Both the position numbers and the translations under genes were made by a program. 14,220 nucleotides of DNA from DASUDX01 sp036275365 (GTDB lineage: Bacteria; Pseudomonadota; Gammaproteobacteria; Nevskiales; Nevskiaceae). The number at the start of each line of letters is the position of its first letter. Position 1 is the stretch's first letter. The notes below the pieces were generated by a model. The model ran no database searches. It had not been told where the DNA came from and saw only the letters and a program-made list of their open reading frames with translations. The stretch is from assembly GCA_036275365.1 (NCBI GenBank), contig DASUDX010000117.1:1-14220 (forward strand), written 5' to 3'. This document shows positions 1-6,868 of this stretch, in pieces.

Positions 1-1
1 A

Positions 2-1165
2 TGGGGCCGGTCTGCTGCAGGCACCGGCGTGTCCGGGCTCCTAGCCGGCCTGCTGCTCTCGGCGAGCCTCGCCAGCGGCCCGCCGGCGCCGATCCCGGCG
101 ATCGAACCGGTCGCGCTGGGCGCCGCCCTGCACCGCGCGGCGGACAGCCTGCAGAGCCGGGTGAGCGCCAGCGGCCGCTTCCTCTACCGGCTGGATGCCG
201 AGGGCCGGCTGCGGCCCGGCTACAACGCCGTGCGCCACGCCGGCACGCTGTGGGCCCTGCAGGCCCTGCAGGCCCGGCAGCCGGACCCAGAGCGGGCGGC
301 GGCGCTGGCGCGAGCCTCGCAGTATCTGGAGCACTGCTGTCTGCGCCCGCTGCCGGCGTTCCCGGCGGCCTGGGCGGTGTGGTCCGACGATGAAGGCGAG
401 CCCGCGGAGGCCAAGCTTGGTGCGGCGGGTCTGGCGCTCGCGGCCTGGCAGGGCCTGCGCGCCCAGGGCCTGCCCGCCCCGGCGCCCGAGCGGCTGCAGG
501 GGCTGGCGCGCTTCCTGGTCTACCAGCAGAAGCCCAACGGCCACTTCCACGCCAAGTTCCGCAACGGCCGCCGCGATGACCGCTGGGTCTCGCTCTACTA
601 CCCGGGCGAGGCGGCGCTGGGCCTGCTCGCCCAGCACCGCGCCGACGGCGACCCGCGGTGGCGCGAGGCTGCCGGCGCTGCCCTGCTGGCGCTGGCCGAT
701 CAACGCCAGCGCAGCGGCCGCTACCTCGCCGACCACTGGGCCCTGATCGCGAGCCAGGCGCTCGCCGAGCAGGCAGCGGCCGGCCTGCCCGACCCCCTGC
801 AGGCGCATCTGGAGGCCACGGTCGCGGTCATCCTCGAGGAGGGCGCGCGCCACGGCGATGACTTCGGCCGCGGCGGGCGCACCGCGCCGATCGCCACCCG
901 CCTCGAAGGCCTGCTCGCCGCCCTGCCCCTGCTGGCGCCGGACGGTGCGCTGGCCCAGGCCAGCCGCGCCCAGCTCGGGCGCAGCCTGCCGCTGCTGCTG
1001 GGCGCCGCGCGCCGTCACCCGCCCCTGCTCGGGGCGATTCCACGCGCCCTGCCCGGCAGCACCGATCCGCGCGCGGCCGAGCTGAGGATCGACGACACGC
1101 AGCATGTGCTCTCGGTGCTGCTGGGCCTGTGCAGGCTTCAGAAGTACGCCTGCACCCGGCCCTGA
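2..1165 (+). CDS. Probable exported alpha/alpha-toroid-like protein, function unknown, 5' end uncertain
   Basis: I cannot name this family. Reading from a GTG at 29, the product is 378 residues. It begins with a hydrophobic stretch ending near SLASGPPAP, which looks like a signal peptide, so the protein is probably periplasmic or surface-attached. No good ribosome site precedes the GTG and the frame stays open to the window edge. An Arg five codons inside that edge would suit a signal-peptide n-region, so the true start may lie outside. The body is helical with blocks resembling (alpha/alpha)6 toroids (six-hairpin glycosidases or prenyltransferase-like folds): YNAVRHAGTLWAL (65-77), AKLGAAGLAL (128-137), QKPNGHF (167-173), LYYPGEAALGLL (189-200), DHWALIA (235-241), ATRLEGLLAAL (289-299) and RIDDTQHVLSVLLG (353-366). 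Repeated conserved acidic, His and Tyr positions suggest a carbohydrate or peptide active site, but this is inference. It converges on the porin gene with a 28-base overlap, so it probably belongs to that locus. Confidence 0.72.
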   Translation, partial: WGRSAAGTGVSGLLAGLLLSASLASGPPAPIPAIEPVALGAALHRAADSLQSRVSASGRFLYRLDAEGRLRPGYNAVRHAGTLWALQALQARQPDPERAAALARASQYLEHCCLRPLPAFPAAWAVWSDDEGEPAEAKLGAAGLALAAWQGLRAQGLPAPAPERLQGLARFLVYQQKPNGHFHAKFRNGRRDDRWVSLYYPGEAALGLLAQHRADGDPRWREAAGAALLALADQRQRSGRYLADHWALIASQALAEQAAAGLPDPLQAHLEATVAVILEEGARHGDDFGRGGRTAPIATRLEGLLAALPLLAPDGALAQASRAQLGRSLPLLLGAARRHPPLLGAIPRALPGSTDPRAAELRIDDTQHVLSVLLGLCRLQKYACTRP

Positions 1166-2286
1166 ATCACATCGGTCTCGATCTCCGGCTGACCCGGCAC
1201 CTCGAGCGTGACCCGCTGGGCATTCACCGAGAAGCGGATCTGCTCGACCGGATACCAGTTGAAGGCCAGACCGGCGACCTGGCCCTCGCTGCCACCGCCA
1301 TCGCTGAAATCGGTGCGGCTCAGGCGCAGACCGACCTCGAACGCGCCCCAGCCGCCGCGGGTCAGCGGGCGACGCGGCTCGATGCCATCGAAGTTGCCGT
1401 AGCGCACGCTGTAGTCGCGCTTCTCGCCGGTGATCGCCCAGCCCAGCTCGGCGTAGACGCCGCTGCCCTCGGTGACGCCATCGGAGGCGAGGTCGATCCA
1501 TTCCGACTGCAGCAGCACCGGGCCGCGGCGCAGGGCGAACTCGGCACCGAGCAGGCGGTAGCGGTCCACCCCCAGCTCGCGCAGCGAGGCCGGGGTGTAG
1601 CCGCTCACCAGCACGGTCTCCGCCGAGCCGCTGGCGCGCAGGCCGCGCGGCTCCTCGCTGCGGCGCTGGCTGGCGCCGACGCCCAGATGCAGCAGCCAGT
1701 CACCGCGCAGCGGCGTGGCGGTGAGCCGTCCGGTCAGCGAGGACTCGTTGCGGTCTCCGCCGAACTGCTCGTGATCGGAGGCGGCGAAGGCACCGGCGGA
1801 CACCGCCCAGGCCTCCGACCCCCGGTAGTTGACGGTGGCACCCAGGCCATAGTCCGGGCCCAGCGCCGAGGGCGAGGGCCGCTCCATGAACAGGGTGTCC
1901 TTGGAACTGCCGTACTCGGCGAGGCCAAACGGCTCCTGCAGGCGGCCGGCCTCGATCCGCACCGGCCAGCCGCGGTACTCGATGGCCAGGTCGCGCAGAC
2001 GGGTGTCATCGGCGAAATCCACGCTCACCCCGTAGCGCCAGTCATCGGTGTAGCGGCCGAACACCCCCAGCCGCAGCCGGCGCAGCTCGCCGCTGTCCTG
2101 CTGGGGATCCGGGGCATCGCTGTCGATCAGGGCGTCGTACTGGATGCGGCCGGTGACGCGGCCCTCCAGCTCGCCGGCTTCGAAGCGGGTGTAGTCCTCG
2201 GCCGCCACCGGCAGCGACAGGGCAGCGGGGGCCAGGCCGGCCAGCAGGGCGTGAGCCAGGGCCGTGCGGGAAAAGCGTGCGCTCAT
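1138..2286 (-). CDS. Phosphate-selective porin family outer-membrane protein (OprO/OprP-like)
   Basis: A 382-residue outer-membrane beta-barrel. The first 29 residues form a signal peptide (basic MSARFSR, hydrophobic core, cleavage likely after VAA, before EDYTRF). The mature protein alternates hydrophobic and polar residues and ends in Phe, the usual BAM recognition signal. Family-type blocks are ELEGRVTGRIQYDAL near the N-terminus, RRLRLGVFGRYTDDWRYGVSVDFAD, then EAGRLQEPFGLAEYGSS followed by LFMERPSPS, all typical of OprO/OprP-like porins. Members are trimeric anion channels (phosphate or polyphosphate in Pseudomonas), but many homologues lie in loci unrelated to phosphate, so substrate cannot be assigned. 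It is the last gene of the four-gene minus-strand group, starting 2 bases after the stop of the ABC-type membrane protein, which implies co-transcription and a shared role across the envelope. Its final 28 bases are antisense to the end of the convergent gene. Confidence 0.9.
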   Translation of the reverse strand: MSARFSRTALAHALLAGLAPAALSLPVAAEDYTRFEAGELEGRVTGRIQYDALIDSDAPDPQQDSGELRRLRLGVFGRYTDDWRYGVSVDFADDTRLRDLAIEYRGWPVRIEAGRLQEPFGLAEYGSSKDTLFMERPSPSALGPDYGLGATVNYRGSEAWAVSAGAFAASDHEQFGGDRNESSLTGRLTATPLRGDWLLHLGVGASQRRSEEPRGLRASGSAETVLVSGYTPASLRELGVDRYRLLGAEFALRRGPVLLQSEWIDLASDGVTEGSGVYAELGWAITGEKRDYSVRYGNFDGIEPRRPLTRGGWGAFEVGLRLSRTDFSDGGGSEGQVAGLAFNWYPVEQIRFSVNAQRVTLEVPGQPEIETDVIQGRVQAYF

Positions 2287-2288
2287 GG

Positions 2289-3287
2289 TCAGGTCTTCTC
2301 GGGTGGGAACAGCAGGCCTCGGGACGAGGCGGGGGACGCCACCGGGGTGGTGTCATTGAATCGATCGCCGGGGCTCGGCGCCAGCGGCGCGCTCGCCTCT
2401 GCTTCCGGCAGCGCCGACAGCCGCGCCAGGGCGGCGCGCGAGACCGCATAGCCCTGGCGCAGCTCCCAGGCCAGCACGGCATCGCGAAACGGGCCGGCGA
2501 GCAGCGCCGCCAGCGCCCAGGCCGCCGCCCCGCCGCCGGGCGCGGCGGCGAGCAGCAGCAGGGCCAGGGCCAGCAGCAGCGGCAGCGCCTCGGCCAGGGC
2601 GCGCGGGCCGGCGCGCACCACGGCGCGGGCAATCGCCTGATCGCGCACCGCATCGGCACGGCGGTCGAGGCCGGGCCGGGGTTGTCCGGCAGGCTGGTCG
2701 AGGGCGTCCAGCCACTGATCGACCCGGCTGGCCAGCCGTCCGCGGGCGCGCCGCAGGCTGGCCTCGGCGGCGCCCAGCGCCGGCTCGCGCAGGCGCAGCA
2801 GGGCGAGCAGGATCAGCAGCGCGGCCAGCACCGCCGCGGCGGCACGGCTCTCGCCGGCGAGAAACAGGCCGCTGACCAGGGTCAGCAGCGTCACCCCGGC
2901 CCCCAGCGCCCGCGCCCAGCCCTGGCTGATCCAGCGGCGCAGGCCGTTGAGATCGCTGCTCAGGCGCAGCCACAGGGCGCCACGGCCGAAGCGCCGGCGC
3001 GCCGCCACCGGCATCTCGCGCAGGCGCAGCACCAGGCGGCGACGCAGCGCCCGCACATAGACCTGGCCGAGCCGTTCGGACTCGATGGTCTCCAGCGCCC
3101 GCAACAGGGCCAGCGCCAGCATCACCAGCAGCAGCGCGGCGAGCACCGCCGGCTCGCTGAGGCGATCGACCGGGCGCAGCAGCCCGAGCAGGGCGAGCCC
3201 GCCGATCCCGCGCAGCACCGCCACCGCCAGCAGGCGCAGAAAGGGCGCCCGCCGGCTGCCGCGATGCAGGGCCGGAAACAGGGTCAT
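2289..3287 (-). CDS. ABC-exporter-type transmembrane domain protein lacking an ATPase domain
   Basis: Starting at the ATG ending at 3287 gives 332 residues. The layout is that of a type-1 ABC exporter membrane domain: predicted helices near 18-40, 48-64, 127-144, 150-166, 233-249 and 253-270. Between helices 2 and 3 lies the family-typical cytoplasmic stretch VYVRALRRRLVLRLREMP (77-94), then LWLRLSSDLNGLRRWISQG (105-123), which matches the usual exporter pattern of a small helix followed by S-D-x-N-x-L-R. The protein ends about 60 residues after helix 6 in a Pro/Ser-rich tail; there is no Walker A, LSGGQ signature or Walker B, and none is encoded in the other frames nearby. Its ATG overlaps the stop of the upstream P-loop gene (ATGA), so translation is probably coupled. 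Ser/Pro-rich ending and very high Ala/Leu/Arg content are notable. It may use an ATPase subunit encoded elsewhere or work without one. Membrane-domain identity is fairly secure; function is not. Confidence 0.8.
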   Translation of the reverse strand: MTLFPALHRGSRRAPFLRLLAVAVLRGIGGLALLGLLRPVDRLSEPAVLAALLLVMLALALLRALETIESERLGQVYVRALRRRLVLRLREMPVAARRRFGRGALWLRLSSDLNGLRRWISQGWARALGAGVTLLTLVSGLFLAGESRAAAAVLAALLILLALLRLREPALGAAEASLRRARGRLASRVDQWLDALDQPAGQPRPGLDRRADAVRDQAIARAVVRAGPRALAEALPLLLALALLLLAAAPGGGAAAWALAALLAGPFRDAVLAWELRQGYAVSRAALARLSALPEAEASAPLAPSPGDRFNDTTPVASPASSRGLLFPPEKT

Positions 3288-4345
3288 CGGGCCACCACCG
3301 CCGCCAGCCGCTGGGCGATGTCCGGCTGGGCCAGCTCGGTATCGCGCAGCACCGGCAGATCGATCAGCCCGGCCGCCTCCTCGCGGCCCTGGGCCTCGGC
3401 GGTGAACACCCCGCTGCAGGCACGCACCGGCAGGCCGGCCTCGCGCAGCCAGCGCACGCCGGCGGCGGCGCCGAGCGGATCGCCGGCGGCAAACAGCACG
3501 CCGCTGAGGCGCCGGCGCAGGGCATCCGAGCGCAGCAGGCCGGCGGTCTCGGCCTGGCCCAGGCCATCGGCGATCTCCGCCACCACCGCGTCCGCACCGG
3601 CGCTGGCGTGATCGAGCAGGCGCAGGCTGGCGGCGATCAGCCCGGGCAGCGGCACCCGGTAGGTGGAGGCATAGCCGGCGTCGGCGAAATCCAGCACCCG
3701 CTCGGCGCCGGCATCGCGCATCTTCCACAGGTCGTTGCCGGCCCCGGTCCCGGTGAGCTTGCAGGCCACCACCCGCCGGCCGCCGGCGCGCAGGCCGCGG
3801 ATCAGCATGGCGGCGGTGTGGGTCTTGCCGGCATTCATCGAGGTGCCGCAGACCACCCACACCGGCACCGCCGGTGGCGGTTGCGGCAGCGGCGGCAGGG
3901 CGAAGTCGGCGAGGTTCAGGGCGCGGCCCTGGCCATCGCCGAGGCGGCCCAGCGGGCGCAGCCGGGTCGGCGCGTTCATCGCCGCGTGGCGCGCCACCTC
4001 GCGCGAGGCGAGCCCGCCGCCGGCGATCAGATCGCAGGGCCCGAGGTCATCCGGCACCAGCGCCTCGAACTGGTCCGGGGCGTAGCGGTTGCCATAGGCG
4101 AGGATCAGCCGGTCGCCGACCGCCAGACCGGCCTTGCGCCCGCTGCACAGCTCGACATTGCGGTGCTGACCGAGCGCGGTGACCTCCGCCAGCAGCAGAT
4201 CCCCGGCCTGGGGATGGGCCGGGCCCGGCAGCAGCTGGCGCAGCCGCTCGCGCGGCACCCGGCGGGTGGAAAAGGCCTGGTGGGCGCCGGCCAGCAGAGC
4301 CTGGACCGGCTCGGGGCGATGCAGGAGGGAACCGAGGGCATTCAT
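3284..4345 (-). CDS. P-loop NTPase-like protein (DUF1611/SIMIBI-like), function unknown
   Basis: A 353-residue, probably cytosolic protein. Residues about 48-100 look like a small beta domain, including GLAVGDRLILAYGNRYAPDQ (73-92). The C-terminal half is a nucleotide-binding domain with an intact Walker A, GTSMNAGKT at 167-175 (Lys174, Thr175), followed by KLTGTGAGNDLWKMRDAGAE (196-215), an ADAG segment (221-224) and AEIADGLGQAET (256-267), which may supply metal or catalytic acids. The GTSxNxGKT form resembles SIMIBI-class enzymes such as dethiobiotin synthetase and DUF1611 proteins. At least one DUF1611 protein is known as a D-glutamate N-acetyltransferase (DgcN), so ligase, kinase and acyltransferase roles are all possible. 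The next upstream gene encodes a paralogue with a broken P-loop. The stop overlaps the ABC-type gene start by 4 bases. The start codon has only a weak GGA upstream at about 8 bases. Confidence 0.78.
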   Translation of the reverse strand: MNALGSLLHRPEPVQALLAGAHQAFSTRRVPRERLRQLLPGPAHPQAGDLLLAEVTALGQHRNVELCSGRKAGLAVGDRLILAYGNRYAPDQFEALVPDDLGPCDLIAGGGLASREVARHAAMNAPTRLRPLGRLGDGQGRALNLADFALPPLPQPPPAVPVWVVCGTSMNAGKTHTAAMLIRGLRAGGRRVVACKLTGTGAGNDLWKMRDAGAERVLDFADAGYASTYRVPLPGLIAASLRLLDHASAGADAVVAEIADGLGQAETAGLLRSDALRRRLSGVLFAAGDPLGAAAGVRWLREAGLPVRACSGVFTAEAQGREEAAGLIDLPVLRDTELAQPDIAQRLAAVVAR

Positions 4346-4396
4346 GGGGAGGATCCGGAAGAGGGAGACAGGGCAGGCGTCGGCACCGCGGGCGGC

Positions 4397-5437
4397 TCAG
4401 GCGGCCAGGCGCTGGGGGGGACTTCGCCACTCCGGCAGATCGCCGAGCAGGATCGACAGCGTCGACGGGGCGGCGAGCTCGCTGGCCGCCAGCACCGGAA
4501 GGTCGAGCTCGGCCTCGGCCTCGCGGCGGGCCAGCGGCGAGCGGGTGATCGCGCCGCTCACCGCCAGCACCGGATGGCCGACGGCGCGCAGCTGGCGCAC
4601 CGCCTCGACTGCACACAGCGCATCGCTGGCGCACACCACCAGCCCCTGGCTCAGGGCGGCCGCGCCCGGTTCCAGCAGCAGCCGGCGCAGCGCCGGCAGA
4701 CCCAAGCCCCCGGCCAGCCGCAGCAGGCCGATCGGCGCGCCGCTGGCAGCCAGCGCCGCGAGCTGGCGCTGGGCGCGGCCCCGCAGGCAGTCGCCGCTGT
4801 CGTGCTCGCCATCGAGGCAGCCGACATCGGCGGCATCGACCACCTCGCGGGCTCCGGCCTCGATCAGCGCCCAGCGCTCGCCGCCGTCGATCAGCCCGAG
4901 CGGGCGCGCCACCGCGCTGTCGAGGCCCAGCTGGGCCAGTCCGCGCAGCAGCTGCATCAGGGTGGTGCCGGCGCGGGCACCGCGGGCGGCGCTGACCACG
5001 CCGAGCACCGTCGCCGGCGCGCGGCCGGTGCTGGCGGCGAGCTCGGGCAGGCGCAGCGGCTGGCCCTGGCCATCGCAGACCCGGCCGAGCAGGCGCACCG
5101 CGGTGAGGCCGCCGCCGCGCGCCTCGGCGCCGACCAGGCCATCGCGGCCGAGCAGGTGCAGGGATTCGCCACGGCGGGCCACCGCGCAGCGCTGACCGAG
5201 GCTGCTGAAATGGCGGCCGGTGAGGGCCAGCACGCGGTCACCCGGGTAGAGCGTGGTGAGGCGGCCGCTGGCCAGCTGCAGCGGCGCGGGGGCGGCCTCG
5301 GGCTGCAGTTCCACCACCAGCAGATCGCCCTCCGCCGGGAGGGCGGCGGGATCGAGGCGGGCCTCGGCAGGCAGGGTCAGGCGGTGGCAGCGATCCGGGA
5401 GATGCAGGTTCGCCGGCAGGGGCATCCAGGCAGTCAT
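4397..5437 (-). CDS. Paralogue of the adjacent P-loop protein with a degenerate nucleotide-binding motif
   Basis: A 346-residue protein sharing the architecture of its downstream neighbour. The N-terminal beta segment LYPGDRVLALTGRH (63-76) matches the neighbour's LAVGDRLILAYGNRY. LLGRVCDGQGQPLRLPEL (117-134) matches PLGRLGDGQGRALNLADF. Near the C-terminus, LDLPVLAASELA (311-322) matches IDLPVLRDTELA. Where the neighbour has GTSMNAGKT, this protein has SAARGARAG (149-157), so the Gly-Lys of Walker A becomes Arg-Ala and ATP binding in the usual way is unlikely. The neighbour's AEIADGLGQ becomes LRLAGGLGL (239-247), also losing the acidic residues. It is the first gene of the four-gene minus-strand group, 51 bases upstream of the intact paralogue. 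A non-catalytic partner in a hetero-oligomer is the most economical reading. A second in-frame ATG lies four codons in; neither has a strong ribosome site, so the first was chosen. Confidence 0.75.
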   Translation of the reverse strand: MTAWMPLPANLHLPDRCHRLTLPAEARLDPAALPAEGDLLVVELQPEAAPAPLQLASGRLTTLYPGDRVLALTGRHFSSLGQRCAVARRGESLHLLGRDGLVGAEARGGGLTAVRLLGRVCDGQGQPLRLPELAASTGRAPATVLGVVSAARGARAGTTLMQLLRGLAQLGLDSAVARPLGLIDGGERWALIEAGAREVVDAADVGCLDGEHDSGDCLRGRAQRQLAALAASGAPIGLLRLAGGLGLPALRRLLLEPGAAALSQGLVVCASDALCAVEAVRQLRAVGHPVLAVSGAITRSPLARREAEAELDLPVLAASELAAPSTLSILLGDLPEWRSPPQRLAA

Positions 5438-5545
5438 CGGGGTTCTCGATCAGGGCCCAGTCGGGCAGGCCCTACGAGAACGACCGGGATCGGACTTTAT
5501 TCCCGACCCCGGCCGAAAACCGGTTGATGGCCCCGGTGAGCCGCC
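5438..5545. other. Intergenic region upstream of the four-gene minus-strand group
   Basis: These 108 bases separate the pirin stop from the start of the four-gene group, all read on the minus strand. The centre (about 5493-5506) is the only A/T-rich patch, reading GGAATAAAGTCC on the minus strand, and could hold a -10 element. I see no convincing -35 partner, no clear T-tract terminator for the pirin gene and no named riboswitch. A promoter for the four-gene group is expected here from the layout only. Confidence 0.3.
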
Positions 5546-6427
5546 TCAGGCGGCGCGGGTGAGCTCGCCGTTCTGGTAGTCCTGGATGGCCCGCTCGATC
5601 TCCTCGCGGGTGTTCATCACGAAGGGTCCGTACTGCACCACCGGCTCGCGCAGCGGCCGGCCGGCGATCAGGATCAGCTGCGCGCCCTGCGGGCCGGCCT
5701 GCAGGCGCAGGGTCTGGCCGGGACCGAGCAGGCCGGCGCTCTGCGGCGGCAGGGCCCGCGACGCGCCCTCCGCGCCCACCGTCACCGCGCCCTCGTAGCT
5801 GTAGAGCACGCTGGTGTGGGTGTCGGGTAGCGGCTGCTCGAACACCGCGCCGGGGGCCAGGTGCAGATCCCAGTAGTGCGGATCGGTGGCCATCGCCCCG
5901 TCGGGATTGATCGGCCCGCGCACGGTCTGGCCGTCGATCTCCACCCGGCCGGCGATCACCTTGATGCGGCCGCCGTCGGCCAGCGGCACCAGCGGCAGGT
6001 CGGCCGCCGGGATGTCGCGCCAGGCCGCCGGCTTCATCTTCTCGCGCGCCGGCAGATTGATCCACAGCTGGAAGCCGCGCATGCGGCCGCTCTCCTGCAG
6101 CGGCATCTCCGAGTGGATCACGCCGCGGCCGGCGGTCATCCACTGCACCGAGCCGGGGCCGAGGTCACCGACATTGCCGAGGTGGTCGCGATGCTGCATG
6201 CGGCCATCGAGCATGTAGGTGACGGTCTCGAAGCCCCGGTGCGGATGGGCGGGAAAGCCGGCGATGTAGTCGCCCGGGTTGTCGGTGCCGAACTCGTCGA
6301 GCATCAGGAAGGGATCGAGGTACAGGCCGCGCTGGGCGCCGATGGAGCGGCGCAGGCGCACGCCAGCGCCATCCGAGGTGGGCACCGAGGCCAGCACCTG
6401 GGCCAGCGGGCGGATCGGGGTGGTCAT
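5546..6427 (-). CDS. Pirin family protein
   Basis: A bicupin protein of 293 residues from the ATG ending at 6427. An in-frame ATG two codons earlier (ending at 6433) abuts the GGAG directly, whereas GGAG lies 6 bases before the later one, so the later start is preferred. Numbering from the earlier ATG, the pirin metal site is complete: PAHPHRGFET supplies His63 and His65, and GRGVIHSEMP supplies His107 and Glu109. Other family blocks are LYLDPFLMLDEFG (37-49) and PGSVQWMTAGRGV (93-105), plus a C-terminal cupin ending in GPFVMNT. Pirins bind a single metal, usually iron; bacterial members include quercetin 2,3-dioxygenases and redox-linked regulators, and substrate cannot be read from sequence. 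It follows a DoxX gene by about 30-36 bases on the same strand and is presumably its operon partner, under control of the divergent LysR regulator. Length is typical for the family. Confidence 0.95.
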   Translation of the reverse strand: MTTPIRPLAQVLASVPTSDGAGVRLRRSIGAQRGLYLDPFLMLDEFGTDNPGDYIAGFPAHPHRGFETVTYMLDGRMQHRDHLGNVGDLGPGSVQWMTAGRGVIHSEMPLQESGRMRGFQLWINLPAREKMKPAAWRDIPAADLPLVPLADGGRIKVIAGRVEIDGQTVRGPINPDGAMATDPHYWDLHLAPGAVFEQPLPDTHTSVLYSYEGAVTVGAEGASRALPPQSAGLLGPGQTLRLQAGPQGAQLILIAGRPLREPVVQYGPFVMNTREEIERAIQDYQNGELTRAA

Positions 6428-6432
6428 GGTCA

Positions 6433-6448
6433 TCTCCAGTCAAAGCCG
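6433..6448 (-). repeat. 16-base leader repeat before the pirin gene (copy 1)
   Basis: The 16 bases TCTCCAGTCAAAGCCG (plus strand) recur exactly at 6853-6868, in the same position relative to the doxX start. On the coding strand each reads CGGCTTTGACTGGAGA and carries the GGAG ribosome site of its gene. The flanking bases differ, so the match is limited to the leader. A duplicated translation-initiation leader shared by the two genes is the simplest reading. Confidence 0.8.
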
Positions 6449-6463
6449 AGGATCGGGCAGGGG

Positions 6464-6847
6464 TCAGGCGCGGCGGGCGTCGAGGCTGTAGGCCCCGCCG
6501 CCGTGGGCCACCAGCAGCAGCAGGCCACCGGCAATCGACACATTCTTGAGGAACAGCACCTGCTGCATCGGGTCGGCCAGGTTGCTGTGGAAGATCAGCG
6601 CCGACAGCAGCGAGAAGCCGGCGAGCAGGAGGGCGGTCAGCCGGGTCTGCCAGCCGAGGATGATCAGCAGGGCGGCGCCCACTTCGAAGGCGATCACCGC
6701 CGGCAGCAGGGCCGCCGGCAGACCCACCGAGGCCATGTACCCGGCGGTGCCCTCGTACTGGCCGAGCTTGCCGAGACCGGCGATCAGGAACAGCGAGGCC
6801 AGCAGCAGCCGGCCGGCGGGGATGGCGAGGGGATAGAAGCGGTTCAT
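6464..6847 (-). CDS. DoxX family membrane protein
   Basis: A 127-residue inner-membrane protein with four predicted helices near 8-26, 44-65, 69-86 and 98-114, the usual DoxX/DoxD size and layout. Typical family pieces are LFLIAGLGKLGQYEGTAGYM (19-38), which holds the small-residue and Gly-Lys turn after helix 1, the PAALLPAVIAFEVGAALLII block with its membrane Glu55, and LFLKNVSIAGGLLLLVAHGG (98-117) with the conserved Lys-Asn before helix 4. DoxX proteins are linked to quinone-related redox reactions and redox stress, but most, including this one, have no defined reaction. GGAG lies 6 bases before the ATG, a good start. It is the promoter-proximal gene of the doxX-pirin pair and is transcribed divergently from the LysR gene. 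That gene order, LysR facing DoxX and pirin, is common in proteobacteria, where the pair responds to redox or aromatic compounds. Confidence 0.92.
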   Translation of the reverse strand: MNRFYPLAIPAGRLLLASLFLIAGLGKLGQYEGTAGYMASVGLPAALLPAVIAFEVGAALLIILGWQTRLTALLLAGFSLLSALIFHSNLADPMQQVLFLKNVSIAGGLLLLVAHGGGAYSLDARRA

Positions 6848-6852
6848 GGGGC

Positions 6853-6868
6853 TCTCCAGTCAAAGCCG
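6853..6868 (-). repeat. 16-base leader repeat before the doxX gene (copy 2)
   Basis: Exact copy of the element at 6433-6448. It contains the GGAG that lies 6 bases upstream of the doxX ATG. The two copies are 420 bases apart, in the same orientation, each just before a gene start of the same operon. Confidence 0.8.

Noticed and set aside
1129..2451. A 440-codon plus-strand frame opposite the porin gene
   Set aside because: The porin frame has a signal peptide, family motifs and a terminal Phe; the opposite frame has none.
2277..3611. A 444-codon plus-strand frame opposite the ABC-type gene
   Set aside because: Extremely Gln/Arg/Ala-rich with no domain; the minus-strand frame has six helices and exporter motifs.
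3288..3860. Upstream in-frame extension of the ABC-type membrane protein to 523 residues
   Set aside because: The extension is an Arg/Ala-rich shadow of the P-loop gene in another frame. The ATGA overlap at 3284-3287 gives a sensible coupled start and normal membrane-domain length.
3608..5527. A 639-codon open frame on the plus strand
   Set aside because: It lies opposite the two P-loop paralogues, whose mutual similarity proves they are the real frames. Its Gly/Gln/Ala/Arg-rich product is a shadow.
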